Positions 1-7,866 of a stretch of DNA of 64,000 nt are shown one piece after another. Origin of the DNA: Brachybacterium timonense (lineage in GTDB: Bacteria; Actinomycetota; Actinomycetes; Actinomycetales; Dermabacteraceae). The notes under the pieces were generated by a model, which did no database searches, was not told where the DNA came from, and saw only the letters and a program-made list of their open reading frames with translations. The stretch is from assembly GCF_900258505.1 (NCBI RefSeq), contig NZ_LT984895.1, forward strand, positions 701,420 through 765,419. Direction: 5' to 3'. The first letter of the stretch is position 1. Each line of letters opens with the position of its first letter. The position numbers were made by a program, and so were the translations under genes.

Positions 1-295
1 GCACGAGCACGTCCACGGCGCGGGTCAGTCCGCGCCGGGCGGGGGCTGACAAGCGGTCCGGAAGAATCGACAGCGCCATGTGCCGACGCTCGAGGAATGC
101 GTACGACGCCGCGAGGAAACTCGTCCAGATCAGGGCGTAGCGCACGAGCTCCTCGGTCCAGGCGGTGGGCTGGTTCAGCGCATAGCGTGTGACAATTTGG
201 ATCATGACCAGCACGGTCATGAGTACAAGCAGCGCGCCCGCGCCCCACAGCAGGGCCGTGGCGAGGCCGCGGCGGATGGTTGCGATGCCTCTCAT
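1..295 (-). CDS. TRAP transporter small permease (DctQ family), partial
   Basis: The first 98 codons are present and the rest runs off the left edge of the window. The protein begins MRGIATIRRGLATALLWGAG, then a hydrophobic helix and the family-typical stretch QPTAWTEELVRYALIW, followed by a second helix with an ERRHMALSILPDR turn, which is how TRAP small (Q) subunits look. It is translated from ATG at 295 with a GAGGAG ribosome site just upstream that overlaps the end of the receptor gene, 11 nt between the two genes. It should pair with a large DctM permease lying to the left of the window. Substrate is inferred from neighbours (uronate-type acids), not from this sequence. Confidence 0.85.
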   Translation of the reverse strand, partial: MRGIATIRRGLATALLWGAGALLVLMTVLVMIQIVTRYALNQPTAWTEELVRYALIWTSFLAASYAFLERRHMALSILPDRLSAPARRGLTRAVDVLV

Positions 296-306
296 GTCAG
301 CTCTCC

Positions 307-1353
307 TCAGCCTCGTGCCTGATCGATGATGGCCAGAACGTCGGCCACTTCGGGGAAGTCCGCACCGAACTCGTCGACCACCTCACGGGTTGCTTCCCGG
401 AAGGCCTCCAGGTCGACGTCCTTGATGAACTCCACGCCCATCTCGGCCGCCGCGGAATAGGACTCCTCGATGCTGGTGGCCCAGTCCTTCTTGTGCTTCT
501 CGGTGGCGGCTTGCGCGGCGTCCCGCAGAGTGGCACGGTCCTGCTCATCCAACCGCTCCCAGGCGGGTGTGCCGATGGTGAGCAGGTCGGGGATGCGCGT
601 GTGCTCGGTCAGGGAGAAACACTTCGCTACTTCACCGTGCCCGGACTGGTCGAGCGCGGTCTCGTTCGATTCGGCGCCGTCGATCAGCCCGGTCTGCAGG
701 GCGGTGTAGATGTCGCCGAAGGCCATGACGATCGGGGAAGCGCCCAGCGCGGACATCATCCGCACCTGCGTGCGCATGTCCTGGATACGGATCTTCAATC
801 CGGCGGCGTCCGCCGGTGTACGCACCGGGGTGCTGCCGGTGTAGAAGGAGCGGGCGCCGGAGGTGAAATAGGTCAGTCCCAGCAGGCCAGCATCCTCATT
901 CGAGGTGAAGAAGCTCTGCATGGCGTCGGAGTCGAGCGCCGCGTAATAGTGCTCCTCGGAATCGAACACGTAGGGCAGACCGAACGCGTGATAGCCCGGG
1001 TTCCAGGCGGCGAGCCCCGGTGAACCGACGCGGGTCATATCGACGATCCCTTGGCGCAGCTGGCCGAGCACCTGGGGTTCGCTGCCCAGCTGCCCGCTGT
1101 CGAACATGGAGATCCGCAGCCGACCCTCGCTGCGCTCCTCCACCTCAGACGCGAAGGCGGCGAGGGCTTTCGACGTCACGTGCTGTGGATCGAGGCTGCT
1201 GGCCAGTGACAGCGTCAGCGGTGCGGCGCTGCTGGCGTCCGCGCTGGTCATCTGCCGGGAAGGGTCGCCGCAACTGGCGAGTGCCATCGACCCAAGGCCG
1301 ACGGCACCAGCGAGCGCCAGAGCACGGCGCCGGGTGGGGAACGGGTAGTTCAT
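307..1353 (-). CDS. dctP: TRAP transporter substrate-binding lipoprotein, DctP family
   Basis: 348-residue extracytoplasmic receptor of a TRAP secondary transporter. The N-terminus has an arginine-rich start (TRRRALALAG), a hydrophobic core and a lipobox LASC with the acylated cysteine at residue 28, so it is probably an exported lipoprotein. The mature part carries DctP features: a QLGSEPQVLGQLRQG segment, the LKIRIQDMRTQVRMMSALGASPIVMAFGD region with the conserved Arg that usually binds the carboxylate, and the IDGAESN motif. It sits 7 bp behind the GH31 gene and just before the small permease, so the three are probably one transcript. TRAP receptors bind organic acids; beside uxaC and uxuB a hexuronate is the natural guess. 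The ribosome site is weak. Confidence 0.88.
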   Translation of the reverse strand: MNYPFPTRRRALALAGAVGLGSMALASCGDPSRQMTSADASSAAPLTLSLASSLDPQHVTSKALAAFASEVEERSEGRLRISMFDSGQLGSEPQVLGQLRQGIVDMTRVGSPGLAAWNPGYHAFGLPYVFDSEEHYYAALDSDAMQSFFTSNEDAGLLGLTYFTSGARSFYTGSTPVRTPADAAGLKIRIQDMRTQVRMMSALGASPIVMAFGDIYTALQTGLIDGAESNETALDQSGHGEVAKCFSLTEHTRIPDLLTIGTPAWERLDEQDRATLRDAAQAATEKHKKDWATSIEESYSAAAEMGVEFIKDVDLEAFREATREVVDEFGADFPEVADVLAIIDQARG

Positions 1354-1360
1354 CGCAGTG

Positions 1361-3910
1361 TCACATTCCGATCATGTCGAAGGGCTCGACGCTGACCACG
1401 ATGCGGTGGTCGGCGCCGTCGTCCGGCATACGCACCAGGGCGCGGCCGAGCTCCGGGTCGTAGTGCCAGGCCCGCTGTGCCGTATCGAAGCGTGGGCGGT
1501 GCAGCTCCTGGTCGATGCGCTCACCGTCAATCTCCACCCAGTACGGGGCGCTGGACGGGCAGATCACGTCCCACTGCAGGTGGCTGAGTGGGCTGCGGAA
1601 GGAGCCCGAGCGCGTCAGTGTGATCTCGATGCGGTCGCCACCGGTGACGGTGATGGTGGATTCGCGCAGGTCACCGCGCTCGTACGCGCGGGTTGCGCCG
1701 TCGTCCTCGTAGAGCACGAACTCGGCGGGGCCGTCGGCAGCGGCAGGGGGAGCGCACAGGATCCGCAGGCTCTCGGGTCCCGCGCCGGTGAGACTCATCG
1801 GCTGTTCGGCAGCGAGCGGCAGGATCGCACCATCGGGCAGGAACAGCGGGATGGAGGAGAGATCCACGTCCACGGTGACCTCCTGGCCGCCCTCGTACAC
1901 GCGTCCTGTGCCCAGCTCGTGGAAACGCCGCCCGGCAGGCAGACGCACAGTGCGGGTCCGCGCGCCTTCCTCGAGCACGGTCGCGACCAGCAGGGCATCG
2001 CCGAGCATGAACTCGCTGCTGGTGGCATCCAGCGCCGGGTCCTGCTGGAACGCAGAGACCAGTGGCTCCATCAGCGGCAGACCCTCGACATGCGCCCGGC
2101 GCATCAGCGAGTACAGGTAGGGCGTGAGCCGGTAGCGCAGCAGGATCGCCTCGCGCACGAGCGGAGCGACCGACGGATGCATCCACGGCTCAGTGACCGT
2201 GTTGTCGCTGTTGACCGAGTGGATGGAGAAGCGCGGCTGGAAGATGCCGTGCTGCACCCAGCGCAGCAGCAGCTCAGGGCCGGGCCGCGGGCCAGCGAAG
2301 CCGCCGATGTCGCAGCCGTGATGGGCCACACCGGACAGGCCCATCCCGAGGATCGTGGCGATGTTGTTCTGCAGCGATCGCCACGAGGTGAAGTTATCGC
2401 CCGCCCAGGTCTGCGCGTACCGCTGAATACCGGCGTGCCCGGCGCGGCACACCACGAACGGGCGAGCGTCGGGGTCAACGGCGCGAATCGCGTCATGGGT
2501 GGTGGCGCACATGAGGTTCGCCATCACGGTGCGCAGTCGACCGATGGTGGCGCCGTGGCCTTCGAAGTCGACCCGGGCGTCCTGATCCACGATCGAGTCG
2601 TACTCGCAGTTGTCGTTCCAGACCGAGAGCGTGCCCTTGTCGAGCACGGCCTCCTGCAGCCACGTCGCCCAGGCCTCGCGGGCGGCCGAGGATGTGAAGT
2701 CGACGAACCGGCCGGGTCCGCCCCACCACATGCCACGCTCGGCGCCGGGGGCGACATCGGCGTCGCCTGCATCGCCCTGTGTGCCCTCGGCGGTGCGCAC
2801 GAGGACGCCGGCATCCGCGAACTCGCGCAAGCGCGGGTGCACGTCGAGGATGCCGGGTTTCACGTTGGGGGAGACGACGATGCCGCGCTCACGCATCGAC
2901 GTGAAAAACTTCTCGGGATCGGGGAAGCGGTCGTCGTTCCATGTGAACACGCAGCGTTTCGGCCCGTCAGCGGTGTCCTGGGTGGTGTAGCCGGAGGAGA
3001 GCTGGAAGCCGTCCACAGGGATGCCTTCGCTGCGCGCGGTGTCGATGAAGTTCACCAGCGCCTGGTCGCAGTCGCGGTCCAGTTCGGCGTAGAACATGGA
3101 CGAGGCGAGATAGCCGAGCGCCTGCCGCGGCAGCATGGCGGAGCGGCCGGTGAGCATCGTGAGGCGCCGCACGACGTCACGGATCGACGGGCCAGCGATG
3201 ACGAACAGATCCAGGTCCCCGCCGTCGGCGCGCATGCGGGTACGGCGTGGCCAGTAATTCGAGTGCTCGCGCGCGAAATCCAGATCCAGTGCCCACGTCG
3301 TGTGCCAGAACACGCCGCTCGCTCGCCGGGTGGCGCGGTCCAGGCGGATCCCGGCCGGGATGTGCTTGTACAGCGGATCCGAGTGCTCGGGGTCGTAGCC
3401 GAGTGCGTCCTTCGGGCTCAGTGTCAGGGTGCGACGGGACTTGTCCAGGCTCCCGGTGCTCTCACCGAAGCCGTAGAACGCGTCGCGCTCGCCGGTGACG
3501 GCATAGTGCAGCACACGCTTATTGCTGTCCTGCTGCCAGGCGATCCCCGGCACGTCGCGGTGCAGCACCTGGCCGTCCTGATCTGTCACCGTGATCGCGA
3601 ACGGGCTGCGATCGACACGCACGGTGAGCCGGCCGCCGCTGAGCAGCACGTGGTCGTCCTCCTCCGCGTCGATCGTGAGCGGGAGGGGGTCGACGCGAGT
3701 GCGCTCCTCGCCGAGCACAGGATCGAGGCGGTCTTCCCAGGCGGTGGTGACCAGGCTGTAGGAGGCTTCCTCGAAGGCTCCGTCGAAGCTGGCACGGATT
3801 CTCAGCACCTCGGGTGTGAGCAGCAGCAACCGGATTTCCGGCCCGCTGGTGATCAGACGGATCCAGGGGCCGTCGGTGTGGACGGCGTGCAGCGCACGGG
3901 CGATGAGCAT
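1361..3910 (-). CDS. Glycoside hydrolase family 31 alpha-glycosidase
   Basis: 849-residue GH31 enzyme, retaining alpha-glycosidase fold: N-terminal beta domain, catalytic barrel (about residues 260-600) and C-terminal beta domains. The nucleophile is expected in VWNDNCEYD (Asp about 433) and the acid/base in TWAGDNFTSW (Asp about 505). No signal peptide, so it acts in the cytoplasm. I start it at ATG 3910, which has AAAGGAG about 10 nt upstream; an earlier in-frame start gives 17 more residues without a ribosome site. It leads the transcript that continues into dctP and dctQ and faces uxaC. Exact specificity (xyloside, glucoside, uronide) cannot be read; the acid-transporter context suggests a charged alpha-glycoside. 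Confidence 0.88.
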   Translation of the reverse strand: MLIARALHAVHTDGPWIRLITSGPEIRLLLLTPEVLRIRASFDGAFEEASYSLVTTAWEDRLDPVLGEERTRVDPLPLTIDAEEDDHVLLSGGRLTVRVDRSPFAITVTDQDGQVLHRDVPGIAWQQDSNKRVLHYAVTGERDAFYGFGESTGSLDKSRRTLTLSPKDALGYDPEHSDPLYKHIPAGIRLDRATRRASGVFWHTTWALDLDFAREHSNYWPRRTRMRADGGDLDLFVIAGPSIRDVVRRLTMLTGRSAMLPRQALGYLASSMFYAELDRDCDQALVNFIDTARSEGIPVDGFQLSSGYTTQDTADGPKRCVFTWNDDRFPDPEKFFTSMRERGIVVSPNVKPGILDVHPRLREFADAGVLVRTAEGTQGDAGDADVAPGAERGMWWGGPGRFVDFTSSAAREAWATWLQEAVLDKGTLSVWNDNCEYDSIVDQDARVDFEGHGATIGRLRTVMANLMCATTHDAIRAVDPDARPFVVCRAGHAGIQRYAQTWAGDNFTSWRSLQNNIATILGMGLSGVAHHGCDIGGFAGPRPGPELLLRWVQHGIFQPRFSIHSVNSDNTVTEPWMHPSVAPLVREAILLRYRLTPYLYSLMRRAHVEGLPLMEPLVSAFQQDPALDATSSEFMLGDALLVATVLEEGARTRTVRLPAGRRFHELGTGRVYEGGQEVTVDVDLSSIPLFLPDGAILPLAAEQPMSLTGAGPESLRILCAPPAAADGPAEFVLYEDDGATRAYERGDLRESTITVTGGDRIEITLTRSGSFRSPLSHLQWDVICPSSAPYWVEIDGERIDQELHRPRFDTAQRAWHYDPELGRALVRMPDDGADHRIVVSVEPFDMIGM

Positions 3911-4139
3911 CGCTCTCCGGCTCCTTTGGCGGTCTCGGCACAGGGCAACGCAGGGAAACACAGCAACGATGTCGAGTCAGTGTGACACGTTCCACCGGTT
4001 GCCGCGCATTGTCGTCGATGAGCGTCCCCAGCGCCAGCACGTGGCGTGCGCTGCGGCGGCCGAGTGCTCGCGCCGTGACCACCGGCAAATGGTGGCAACG
4101 CCTCCGGTGACGGTCGTGACGCGCGCCAGGATCGGTCCT

Positions 4140-5564
4140 ATGAGCGACGATGCCTTCGAGCCCCACCCGGACCGACTCCTCCCCGCTGATCCGGGGGTGC
4201 GCGCCATCGCCCGAGACATCTACGGGCAGATGAAGGACCAGTCCATCATCTCGCCGCACGGCCACGTCGACCCGCGCCTGCTGCTGGATGACGCCCCCTT
4301 CCGTGACCTCGCGGCGCTGTTCATCACGCCCGACCACTACGTCACACGGCTGCTGCATGCCCGCGGCGTCGCGCTCGAATCCCTCGGCGTCGGCCAGGGG
4401 CCGCTCGAGGAGAAGGACGCCCGCACCGCCTGGCGCCTGCTCGCCGAGCACTGGCACGCCTACGCCGGCACCCCCTCGCGCTACTGGATCGAACATGAGC
4501 TGCATGACGTCTTCGGCGTGCGCCAGGCGCTCGCCCCCCAGACCGCCGACGCGATCTACGACCAGGTGGCTGAATGCCTGGCCCGCCCGGAATTCTCCCC
4601 ACGCGCCCTGTTCGCACAGTTCCGTATCCAGGTGCTCGCCACCACCGACGACCCCTGCGACGACCTCGCCGTCCACCGTGCCCTGCGCGAAGATCCCGAG
4701 ATCACAGGTCGCGTGGTGCCCACCTTCCGCCCCGACAAGTACCTCGAACCGGCCCGCGCGGACTTCGCGCAGCTCACCGACGCGCTCGGGGCCGCCGCGG
4801 ACCATCCCGTGGACACCTACGTCCAGTACACCGAAGCGCTCCGCCAGCGCCGCCTGTTCTTCCGGGACAACGGCGCTGTCTCCTCCGATCACTCGCATGC
4901 CGATGTCGGCACGGAGCGCTTGAACGAGGCCGACGCCGAGCGGCTCTACGCGCAGGCACGCCGCGGAGAGATCACGGTCGAAGCCGGTGCCGCGCTGCGT
5001 CGGCATCTCATGAGCGATCAGGCCCGCATGGCGGCCGACGACGGTCTGGTCATGACCCTCCACCCGGGGGTGCACCGCAACCACCACCGCGGCATCCACG
5101 AGCGGTTCGGTGCCGACGTCGGGTTCGACATCCCCACCGCGATCGACATCGTGCACGGCCTCGAGCCCGTGCTCAATGACGTCGGCCTGAACCCCGGATT
5201 CCGTCTGGTGCTGTTCACCATCGACGAGACGGTCTTCTCACGAGAGATCGCGCCACTGGCGGGCGTGTACCCGTCGGTGTACGCGGGAGCGCCGTGGTGG
5301 TTCATCGATGCGCCCGACGCCATCGGCCGGTTCCGCCGCGCCGTCTCCGAAACGATCGGATATTCGAGAACCTCTGGGTTCATCGACGACACCCGGGCTT
5401 TCTGCTCCATTCCCGCCCGGCACGACATGGCGCGCCGCGTCGACGCCGCGCATCTTGCCGGGCTCGTGGCCGAGCATCGGATGCGGATCCAGGACGCGCT
5501 CGCGCTCGCCGAGACCCTGCCCGCACAGCAGCCGCGGTATGTGTTCCGCCTGGGCGAGGACTGA
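4140..5564 (+). CDS. uxaC: Uronate isomerase (glucuronate isomerase)
   Basis: 474-residue cytoplasmic enzyme of the amidohydrolase-related UxaC family that converts D-glucuronate to D-fructuronate and D-galacturonate to D-tagaturonate, the first step of hexuronate breakdown. The metal-binding HGH pair sits at residues 40-42 (SPHGHVDP), followed by the LFITPDHYVTRLLHARGV block; TTDDPCDDL and the GAVSSDHSHADVGT segment are also typical. Length matches the family (about 470). Start is ATG 4140; upstream ribosome site is poor (AGGA at 9 nt), and a CAGGAT hexamer 7 nt before it could be a leaderless -10. It is divergent from the GH31 gene and convergent with uxuB, 15 bp apart. Confidence 0.95.
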   Translation: MSDDAFEPHPDRLLPADPGVRAIARDIYGQMKDQSIISPHGHVDPRLLLDDAPFRDLAALFITPDHYVTRLLHARGVALESLGVGQGPLEEKDARTAWRLLAEHWHAYAGTPSRYWIEHELHDVFGVRQALAPQTADAIYDQVAECLARPEFSPRALFAQFRIQVLATTDDPCDDLAVHRALREDPEITGRVVPTFRPDKYLEPARADFAQLTDALGAAADHPVDTYVQYTEALRQRRLFFRDNGAVSSDHSHADVGTERLNEADAERLYAQARRGEITVEAGAALRRHLMSDQARMAADDGLVMTLHPGVHRNHHRGIHERFGADVGFDIPTAIDIVHGLEPVLNDVGLNPGFRLVLFTIDETVFSREIAPLAGVYPSVYAGAPWWFIDAPDAIGRFRRAVSETIGYSRTSGFIDDTRAFCSIPARHDMARRVDAAHLAGLVAEHRMRIQDALALAETLPAQQPRYVFRLGED

Positions 5565-5579
5565 CGCCGCCCCCGGTTC

Positions 5580-7085
5580 CTACTCCCCGCTTGCCAGCAC
5601 GTCATCGAGCGCTGCCGACGTTCCCTGCTCGTGCATGAGCCGCAGGAAACGACGGTACGGCTCGGTGAAAGCGGGCTGCTCGGCAAGGTCGCCGAACAGG
5701 GTGGTATCGCGCAGGAACGCGAGTTCGTCCCCGGTTCCTCCCTGGTCGGTGGGTAGCTGGCGCCGTGCCGCCTCGATGATCGCGTCACCGCGGGCATCGA
5801 CCACGTCGATCGGCTCTCCCTGCTCGTCGACCCCTTCCGCATACCGTGCCCAGGAGGCGACCACAGCTGCCGCGTGACGCACATCGCCGCCCGCCGCAAG
5901 ACGTTCGCGCACCACCGGCAGCAGCCACGGCGGGATCCGGTTCGAGGAATCCGCGCATAGTCGCGCGAGCGTGTCGGCCACATGCTCGTTGCCGTACCGC
6001 TCCTCGAGGGTGCGCGTATAGGCGTCCAGGTCCACGCCGGGCACGGGGCGCAGGGTGGGGCGAGCTTCGCGCAGCCAATACCGGCGCAACAGCTCCACGA
6101 TCCGCGGCTCGCGCATCGCTTCGTGTGCGTACCGGTGGCCCAGCAGATAGCCGATGTAGGTAAGCGCCTGATGTGTCGAGTTCAGCAGGCGCAGCTTCAT
6201 CAGCTCGTACGGCTCAACGTCATCGACGAGCTGAGCGCCTGCGTCCTCCCAGGCGGGGCGGCCCTGCGGGAAGTGATCCTCGATGACCCACTGTTCGAAC
6301 GGCTCGGCCACCACCGGCCAGGCGTCATGCACACCGAGCGCGGCATCGGCGTCCTCACGGTCAGCGGCTGACGTCACCGGGGTGATCCGATCCACCATCG
6401 TCGCAGGGAAGGCCACCTCCCGCTCCATCCAGGCGCCCAGCTCAGGGTCGAGCGCCGTGGCGAAAGAGCAAAATGCCCGCTGCGCCACCTCCCCGTTGCC
6501 CTGCAGGTTGTCGCAGCTCATCACCGTGAACGGCGGCAGGTCGCGTTCCCGTCGCAGGGCGAGCGCCGCGGTGACCACGCCGAACACGGTGCGTGGCGTG
6601 GCTCCAGGTTCGAGGTCAGCGGCGACGTTCGGCTCGGTGAGGTCGAAGGAGCCGTCGGTGCGCGAGACGTTGTATCCACCTTCGGTCACCGTCAGCGACA
6701 CGATACGGATCGCCGGATCGGCCAGTCGCTCCAGCACCGCCTGCGGGTCTTCCGGCGCGTGCAGGTACTCGATGAGCGAGCCGATCACGCGCCGGTCCCG
6801 ACTGCCGTCCGGGTGCTTGAGGGTCAGCGAGTACAGGCACTCCTGCGGCGCGAGGGCTTCACGCATCGCCGAGTCCGAATCCAGTAGGCCGATGCCGCAG
6901 ATACCCCAGTCCTCGTGACCACCGGCGGCGAGCAGACGATCGGTGTACAGCGCCTGGTGTGCGCGATGGAAGCCGCCCACACCGATGTGCGCGATACCGG
7001 CGCGCACACGCGAGCGGTCATAGGTCGGGCGCGCCACCTCCGCAGGCAGCTCGTCGAGCACGGCGGGGGACAGGCGAGACGTCAT
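5580..7085 (-). CDS. uxuB: Fructuronate reductase / mannitol dehydrogenase family protein
   Basis: 501-residue NAD-dependent polyol dehydrogenase of the mannitol dehydrogenase family. The Rossmann motif GVGGFHRAHQA lies near residue 37, and the catalytic Lys region KLRLLNSTHQALTYIG follows EPYELM, as in UxuB and mannitol 2-dehydrogenases. Sequence alone does not separate fructuronate reductase from mannitol or tagaturonate dehydrogenase; the facing uxaC gene makes fructuronate to mannonate the best guess. Mannonate dehydratase (uxuA) is not in the window. A 307-bp gap with no gene separates its start from the peroxiredoxin. Confidence 0.85.
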   Translation of the reverse strand: MTSRLSPAVLDELPAEVARPTYDRSRVRAGIAHIGVGGFHRAHQALYTDRLLAAGGHEDWGICGIGLLDSDSAMREALAPQECLYSLTLKHPDGSRDRRVIGSLIEYLHAPEDPQAVLERLADPAIRIVSLTVTEGGYNVSRTDGSFDLTEPNVAADLEPGATPRTVFGVVTAALALRRERDLPPFTVMSCDNLQGNGEVAQRAFCSFATALDPELGAWMEREVAFPATMVDRITPVTSAADREDADAALGVHDAWPVVAEPFEQWVIEDHFPQGRPAWEDAGAQLVDDVEPYELMKLRLLNSTHQALTYIGYLLGHRYAHEAMREPRIVELLRRYWLREARPTLRPVPGVDLDAYTRTLEERYGNEHVADTLARLCADSSNRIPPWLLPVVRERLAAGGDVRHAAAVVASWARYAEGVDEQGEPIDVVDARGDAIIEAARRQLPTDQGGTGDELAFLRDTTLFGDLAEQPAFTEPYRRFLRLMHEQGTSAALDDVLASGE

Positions 7086-7392
7086 GGGGACCTCCAGGCG
7101 GAGCCGCGGTCGCTGGCCGCGGCGTTGAGGCCGACATCATCGGGGATGCCGGGTGGACCGTTCCTTGACTGTACGGGACGGCAGCACCGCACAGAGCAAC
7201 CGAGGTCCGTTCTCCGCGGCACCCGTGGATCGATCGTGGCAGGGGAGGTCGGACGTCCGGCGCGGTGTCGTGCCGATATCGTGAGGGCGGGGGCTGGTCC
7301 AGGGCGGTCTTCCGCGATCAGGCCTTCCTGTCCTGCCCGCCCCTGCACCAGCCCGTTTGCGCCCTGCAGCGCCCGCCCAGCTGAGGAGAATC
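7086..7392. other. Intergenic region between uxuB and the peroxiredoxin gene
   Basis: 307 bp between two divergent genes, with no coding region I can support. It must hold the promoters of both. A TTGACT-like -35 is visible at 7176-7181 but no convincing -10 follows at the right distance. Confidence 0.5.
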
Positions 7393-7866
7393 ATGGCCGC
7401 ACCTGTGAAGCTCGCCGTCGGCGACCGAGCCCCCTCCTTCGACTTGCCCACAAGCGGTGGAGGGAGACTGAGCCTTGCCGACCTTGCCGGAGCGCCTGCG
7501 GTGCTGTGGTTCTACCCGGCGGCGAACACCTCACTGTGTACGCGCCAGGCCGTCGACCTGCGCGACCATCACCAGATGTTCACCGATGCCGGGTATCGCG
7601 TCGTGGGCATCTCCCCGGATCCGGTGGCGGAGCTGGATCGGTTCGTTGCTGAACAGCAGCTGCCATACACCCTTGCGGGCGATGAGAGCCACGAGGTGAT
7701 GTCTGCTTACGGCGCGTGGGGCGAGAAGAACATGTACGGCAAGATCGTCGAGGGTGTGATTCGCTCCACCTTCGCCATCGACGCCGACGGCGTTCTCACC
7801 TTCGTCAAGTACCGCGTGGGCACGCCCAAGCACATTGCGCTGCTGCAAGAGAAGCTCGGCCTCTGA
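7393..7866 (+). CDS. bcp: Peroxiredoxin, BCP/PrxQ type
   Basis: 157-residue thioredoxin-fold peroxidase that reduces peroxides with thioredoxin-like donors in the cytoplasm. The peroxidatic cysteine is Cys49 in YPAANTSLCTRQAVDLRD, a variant of the family motif in which the usual Thr-Pro-Gly before Cys has become Thr-Ser-Leu. There is no other cysteine in the protein, so it lacks the resolving Cys many PrxQ proteins carry and would work as a 1-Cys enzyme. Start is ATG 7393, with GAGGAG at 7383-7388. Its 3' end is overlapped on the opposite strand by the open tail of the GntR frame. Confidence 0.92.
   Translation: MAAPVKLAVGDRAPSFDLPTSGGGRLSLADLAGAPAVLWFYPAANTSLCTRQAVDLRDHHQMFTDAGYRVVGISPDPVAELDRFVAEQQLPYTLAGDESHEVMSAYGAWGEKNMYGKIVEGVIRSTFAIDADGVLTFVKYRVGTPKHIALLQEKLGL

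Noticed and set aside
1358..3985. 875-codon open frame on the plus strand opposite GH31
   Set aside because: It is the antisense shadow of the GH31 gene in GC-rich codons; its translation is Gly/Val/His-rich with no domain, while the reverse strand has clear catalytic motifs.
3911..4139. Operator search between GH31 and uxaC
   Set aside because: Only weak inverted repeats (TGTC/GACA, ACCGGT) are present; none fits a known GntR or LacI consensus.
3519..5156. 545-codon reverse frame opposite uxaC
   Set aside because: Antisense shadow of uronate isomerase; no ribosome site or recognised motif.
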